Positions 4,843 to 6,228 of a stretch of 6,228 nucleotides of DNA are shown here, piece by piece. The stretch covers positions 1-6,228 of the forward strand of contig JACRAG010000564.1 of the NCBI GenBank assembly GCA_016213455.1. Reading direction: 5' to 3'. Position 1 is the first letter of the stretch; each line of letters starts with the position of its first letter. The DNA comes from Anaerolineae bacterium (GTDB taxonomy: Bacteria; Chloroflexota; Anaerolineae; Anaerolineales; Anaerolineaceae). The notes beneath the pieces are model-generated. The model had not been told where the DNA came from and searched no databases. It saw only the letters and a list, made by a program, of their open reading frames with translations. The position numbers and the translations under genes were made by a program.

Positions 4843-5259
4843 TTAAACCTGGTCGATCTCCACGTTGGCGCCTTTCAAGAAATCCAACGCAATGGGATCC
4901 TGGCGGTAGGCGACCGAAAACACCAGGCGCACGATGCCGGCATTGACCAGCGCCTTGGCGCAGTTGATGCAGGGAAAATGCGTCACATAGCAGGTGCTGC
5001 CGCGTGTGGATACGCCGTGCAGCGCCGCCTGGATGATGGCATTGGTCTCCGCGTGAATGGTGCGCACGCAGTGCCCGTCCACCATCAGGTGACCCACCTC
5101 GTCGCAGTGCGGCTGTCCGGTCGGCGAGCCATTGAAACCGGTGGTGAGGATGCGTTTTTCCAGCACCAGCACGCAGCCGACCGAAGCGCGGTCGCAGGTG
5201 CTGCGTTCCGAAACCGCCGAAGCAATCTTTAAGAAGTAAGAATCCCAATCGGGGCGCAT
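4843..5259 (-). CDS. comEB: dCMP deaminase (ComEB-type)
   Basis: A 138-aa zinc-dependent deaminase of the cytidine/deoxycytidylate deaminase fold, expected to convert dCMP to dUMP for thymidylate synthesis in the cytoplasm. The catalytic H69-A70-E71 and the zinc-binding P96-C97-I98-N99-C100 are intact. Preceding blocks fit the dCMP family rather than free cytidine deaminases: DRASVGCVLVLEKRILTTGFNG (residues 23-44), SPTGQPHCDE (45-54) and GHCVRT (62-67). At residue 57 a His stands where I would expect Cys in the GCLM block. I chose ATG 5259 because AGGAGT lies 5 nt upstream and the protein begins with the usual RPDWDSYF; an upstream GTG at 5307 lies inside the predicted promoter. Usually 140-160 aa in the family, so this is compact but complete. 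The gene stands alone and ends 15 nt from the shared terminator. The comEB name is by homology and does not prove a competence role. Confidence 0.95.
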   Translation of the reverse strand: MRPDWDSYFLKIASAVSERSTCDRASVGCVLVLEKRILTTGFNGSPTGQPHCDEVGHLMVDGHCVRTIHAETNAIIQAALHGVSTRGSTCYVTHFPCINCAKALVNAGIVRLVFSVAYRQDPIALDFLKGANVEIDQV

Positions 5260-5296
5260 AAGGTACTCCTGATCAGCGATAAACTTGAATGCTGAA

Positions 5297-5326
5297 ATTG
5301 TACACAAAATGACCCAAATGGGTCAT
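5297..5326 (-). promoter_or_regulatory. Promoter candidate for the dCMP deaminase gene
   Basis: On the minus strand ATGACC (5326-5321) is a weak -35, followed 18 nt later by TACAAT (5302-5297). The start would be near 5290 with a leader of about 30 nt. The -35 and the spacer are covered by the 18-nt palindrome. Confidence 0.45.
5309..5326. promoter_or_regulatory. 18-nt perfect palindrome, operator candidate
   Basis: ATGACCCAAATGGGTCAT has perfect 8-bp arms around a central AA. It overlaps the -35 region of the deaminase promoter and lies 22 nt upstream of a TATAAT on the plus strand, so a dimeric regulator bound here could control both directions. I do not recognise the site as LexA, NrdR or another standard box. 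Confidence 0.6.
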
Positions 5327-5348
5327 AGCCTTAAGCGGGTAATTTTCC

Positions 5349-5354
5349 TATAAT
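5349..5354 (+). promoter_or_regulatory. TATAAT promoter box upstream of the RNA candidate
   Basis: A consensus -10 hexamer lies in an A/T-rich pocket. No clear -35 box is found at 16-18 nt; the palindrome at 5309-5326 ends 22 nt upstream, so an activator could replace it. Confidence 0.4.
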
Positions 5355-5360
5355 CGGTCC

Positions 5361-5497
5361 AATCCTGTTTCTCTCCGCTCGTTCTCACCAACGAGCCTGT
5401 GGATTGAGCATCCGGATCCATCCTTCTCTCCATAGCCCAGGACCCAAATATCTGGGCGCGGAACCCACGGTGCGGGCACCACCGTGGGTTCCGTTTT
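5361..5497 (+). ncRNA. Candidate structured small RNA, about 137 nt, with own terminator
   Basis: No coding frame is convincing here. From a start expected near 5361 the RNA can form three stems. The first is GCTCGTT/AACGAGC (5377-5383, 5390-5396), enclosed by CAATCC/GGATTG (5360-5365, 5401-5406). The second is GCCCAG/CTGGGC (5435-5440, 5452-5457). The third is a 14-bp perfect stem (5459-5472, 5480-5493) with a 7-nt loop followed by TTTT. Promoter box, stacked hairpins and terminator are the usual layout of an independent small RNA. I do not recognise an Rfam class; it lacks obvious T-box or 6S features. A leader or attenuator for the downstream gene is less likely because that gene has its own -10 box. 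Confidence 0.4.
5459..5497 (+). terminator. Rho-independent-terminator-like hairpin
   Basis: CGGAACCCACGGTG (5459-5472) and its exact inverse CACCGTGGGTTCCG (5480-5493) flank the loop CGGGCAC and are followed by TTTTAAA. The stem is very strong and the T-tract short. There is no T-tract on the minus strand, so the orientation is plus. Confidence 0.6.
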
Positions 5498-5543
5498 AAA
5501 GAGCCTACAGGCACATCCGGTGTTTCTTTCACCCACCCCTAAA

Positions 5544-5564
5544 TCCCCGCCCTTAGGGCGGGGA
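5544..5564. repeat. G/C-rich dispersed palindromic repeat, copy 2 core
   Basis: TCCCCGCCCT (5544-5553), T, AGGGCGGGGA (5555-5564): perfect 10-bp arms. It shares its core with the copy at 969-987, apart from a one- to two-base centre difference, and is also preceded by a CACCC-rich stretch (from about 5531). Confidence 0.55.
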
Positions 5565-5657
5565 CTATTAAAGAGGGCTGGAAAAGCATCTGTCGATTTA
5601 GATGAGATTGCCCCGACTCGGCTCGTCCGAAACCCACGCACCCGGCCCGGATTGGGC

Positions 5658-5663
5658 TACAAT
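5658..5663 (+). promoter_or_regulatory. -10 box of the CoiA-like gene, predicted leaderless start
   Basis: TACAAT ends 8 nt before the ATG at 5672, so transcription would begin at or within 1-3 nt of the start codon. No Shine-Dalgarno is present upstream. The flanking 21 bases (5647-5667) resemble the bfr promoter at 18 positions. Confidence 0.45.
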
Positions 5664-5671
5664 TAAAGCGT

Positions 5672-6228
5672 ATGTTCAAATCCATTCAGCGTAACACCGG
5701 CGAGGAAATCATCAGCCTGGCGCCCGAATGGCGCAGTCACCTGAACGACCTGCGCGCCCTGACCGCGCGTGATCTGCTGGTGTGCCAGGGCTGCGGGCAG
5801 CCGGTGCGCTTGAAAGCCGGGCCCAGCCGCCGCCCGCACTTTGCGCACAAGCACCTGGCGGGCTGCACCTACGGCAGCGAATCACCCGCCGTCTCCGAGG
5901 CGCGCGGCGCGCTCTACGAGCGCCTGTGCGAGCTGTTCCCCGGCGCGGTGAAACTGGAACAGCGCCTACCGGAAGGCGACCTGCCGCGCGCCGTGGACCT
6001 GGTGGTGGAGAGCGGCGGACAGCGCTTTGCCCTGTGGGTGGTGGACAACCGGGTGAAGATGGAAGCCCGCGAACGCATCCTGGGCGCATTTCAAAAGGCC
6101 GGACTGCCGGTCATCTGGGTGTTGACCGCCGAAATGCTGCACCCGGACGCGAAAAGCCCCACCTTTCTGCGCCTCTCTCCCTCCGACCGCGACTTCATGC
6201 GCACCACGCCCTACGATGAGATCGGGCG
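5672..6228 (+). CDS. CoiA-like competence-family protein, partial, nuclease site apparently degenerate
   Basis: The frame is open for 185 codons to the window edge. Residues about 34-67 resemble the N-terminal zinc-finger-like part of CoiA: LLVCQGCGQPVRLKAG with C38 and C41, then RPHFAHK with H56 and H59, and C65. A region like the restriction-endonuclease-fold core of CoiA follows: RAVDLVVES (residues 106-114, with D109), FALWVVDNRV (119-128), ERILGAFQKAGLPVIWVL (134-151). CoiA helps process incoming DNA during natural transformation in Firmicutes. From memory of the family, the strand after the Asp usually reads like an E-x-Q pattern; here W122 and V124 stand there, so catalysis may be lost or differ. 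The ATG at 5672 has no ribosome site but follows a TACAAT by 8 nt. The gene stands alone; its C-terminus is off the window. Family assignment is moderately sure, function is not. Confidence 0.65.
   Translation, partial: MFKSIQRNTGEEIISLAPEWRSHLNDLRALTARDLLVCQGCGQPVRLKAGPSRRPHFAHKHLAGCTYGSESPAVSEARGALYERLCELFPGAVKLEQRLPEGDLPRAVDLVVESGGQRFALWVVDNRVKMEARERILGAFQKAGLPVIWVLTAEMLHPDAKSPTFLRLSPSDRDFMRTTPYDEIG

Noticed and set aside
4774..5232. 152-codon open frame on plus antisense to the deaminase
   Set aside because: Shadow; the minus-strand deaminase has intact catalytic motifs and a Shine-Dalgarno.
5323..5641. Minus-strand open frames (69 and 97 codons) over the RNA candidate
   Set aside because: No ribosome site or family resemblance, and they read through the terminator stem and the G/C palindrome.

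Overview
The window looks like a piece of a G+C-rich bacterial chromosome, most likely from the phylum Chloroflexota (Anaerolineae-like). This is an inference. It rests on the long Pro/Thr/Gln linker after the lipobox of the molybdate-binding lipoprotein, the general codon bias, and the abundant short palindromic repeats between genes. No rRNA, tRNA, CRISPR array, transposase or phage gene is visible.

Left part (1-3427): a divergent tungstate/molybdate transport locus. On the minus strand, a TupB-like permease is followed by a TupC-like ATPase, which is cut by the window edge. On the plus strand, a PadR-family regulator, a ModB permease and a ModA lipoprotein form a tightly overlapping operon. 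The roughly 330-bp region between them holds facing promoter candidates, several small palindromes and a G/C-rich dispersed repeat. No modC ATPase follows modA, and no tupA precedes tupB. The only ATPase in view is therefore the Tup one, which raises the possibility that it serves both permeases.

Middle (3428-4230): about 800 bp without a credible gene, filled with a mosaic of three families of palindromic repeats. Next comes a haem-type bacterioferritin gene (bfr) with its own extended -10 promoter and a good Shine-Dalgarno. It converges on a dCMP deaminase gene on the minus strand, and the two share a long terminator-like inverted repeat.

Right part (5260-6228): the deaminase promoter region carries a perfect 18-nt palindrome, a likely operator. 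Facing the other way, a TATAAT promoter candidate leads into a non-coding stretch of about 140 nt with three hairpins, the last a strong Rho-independent-terminator-like stem. This is a small-RNA candidate. A second copy of the G/C-rich palindrome follows, then a CoiA-like competence protein with a zinc-finger-like N-terminus and an apparently degenerate nuclease site. It starts 8 nt after a -10 box, so its mRNA is probably leaderless, and it runs off the right edge.

Most genes are ordinary members of known families. The parts that deserve a second look are the single-ATPase W/Mo locus under a PadR regulator, the small-RNA candidate, the 18-nt operator, the repeat mosaic and the degenerate CoiA-like protein.
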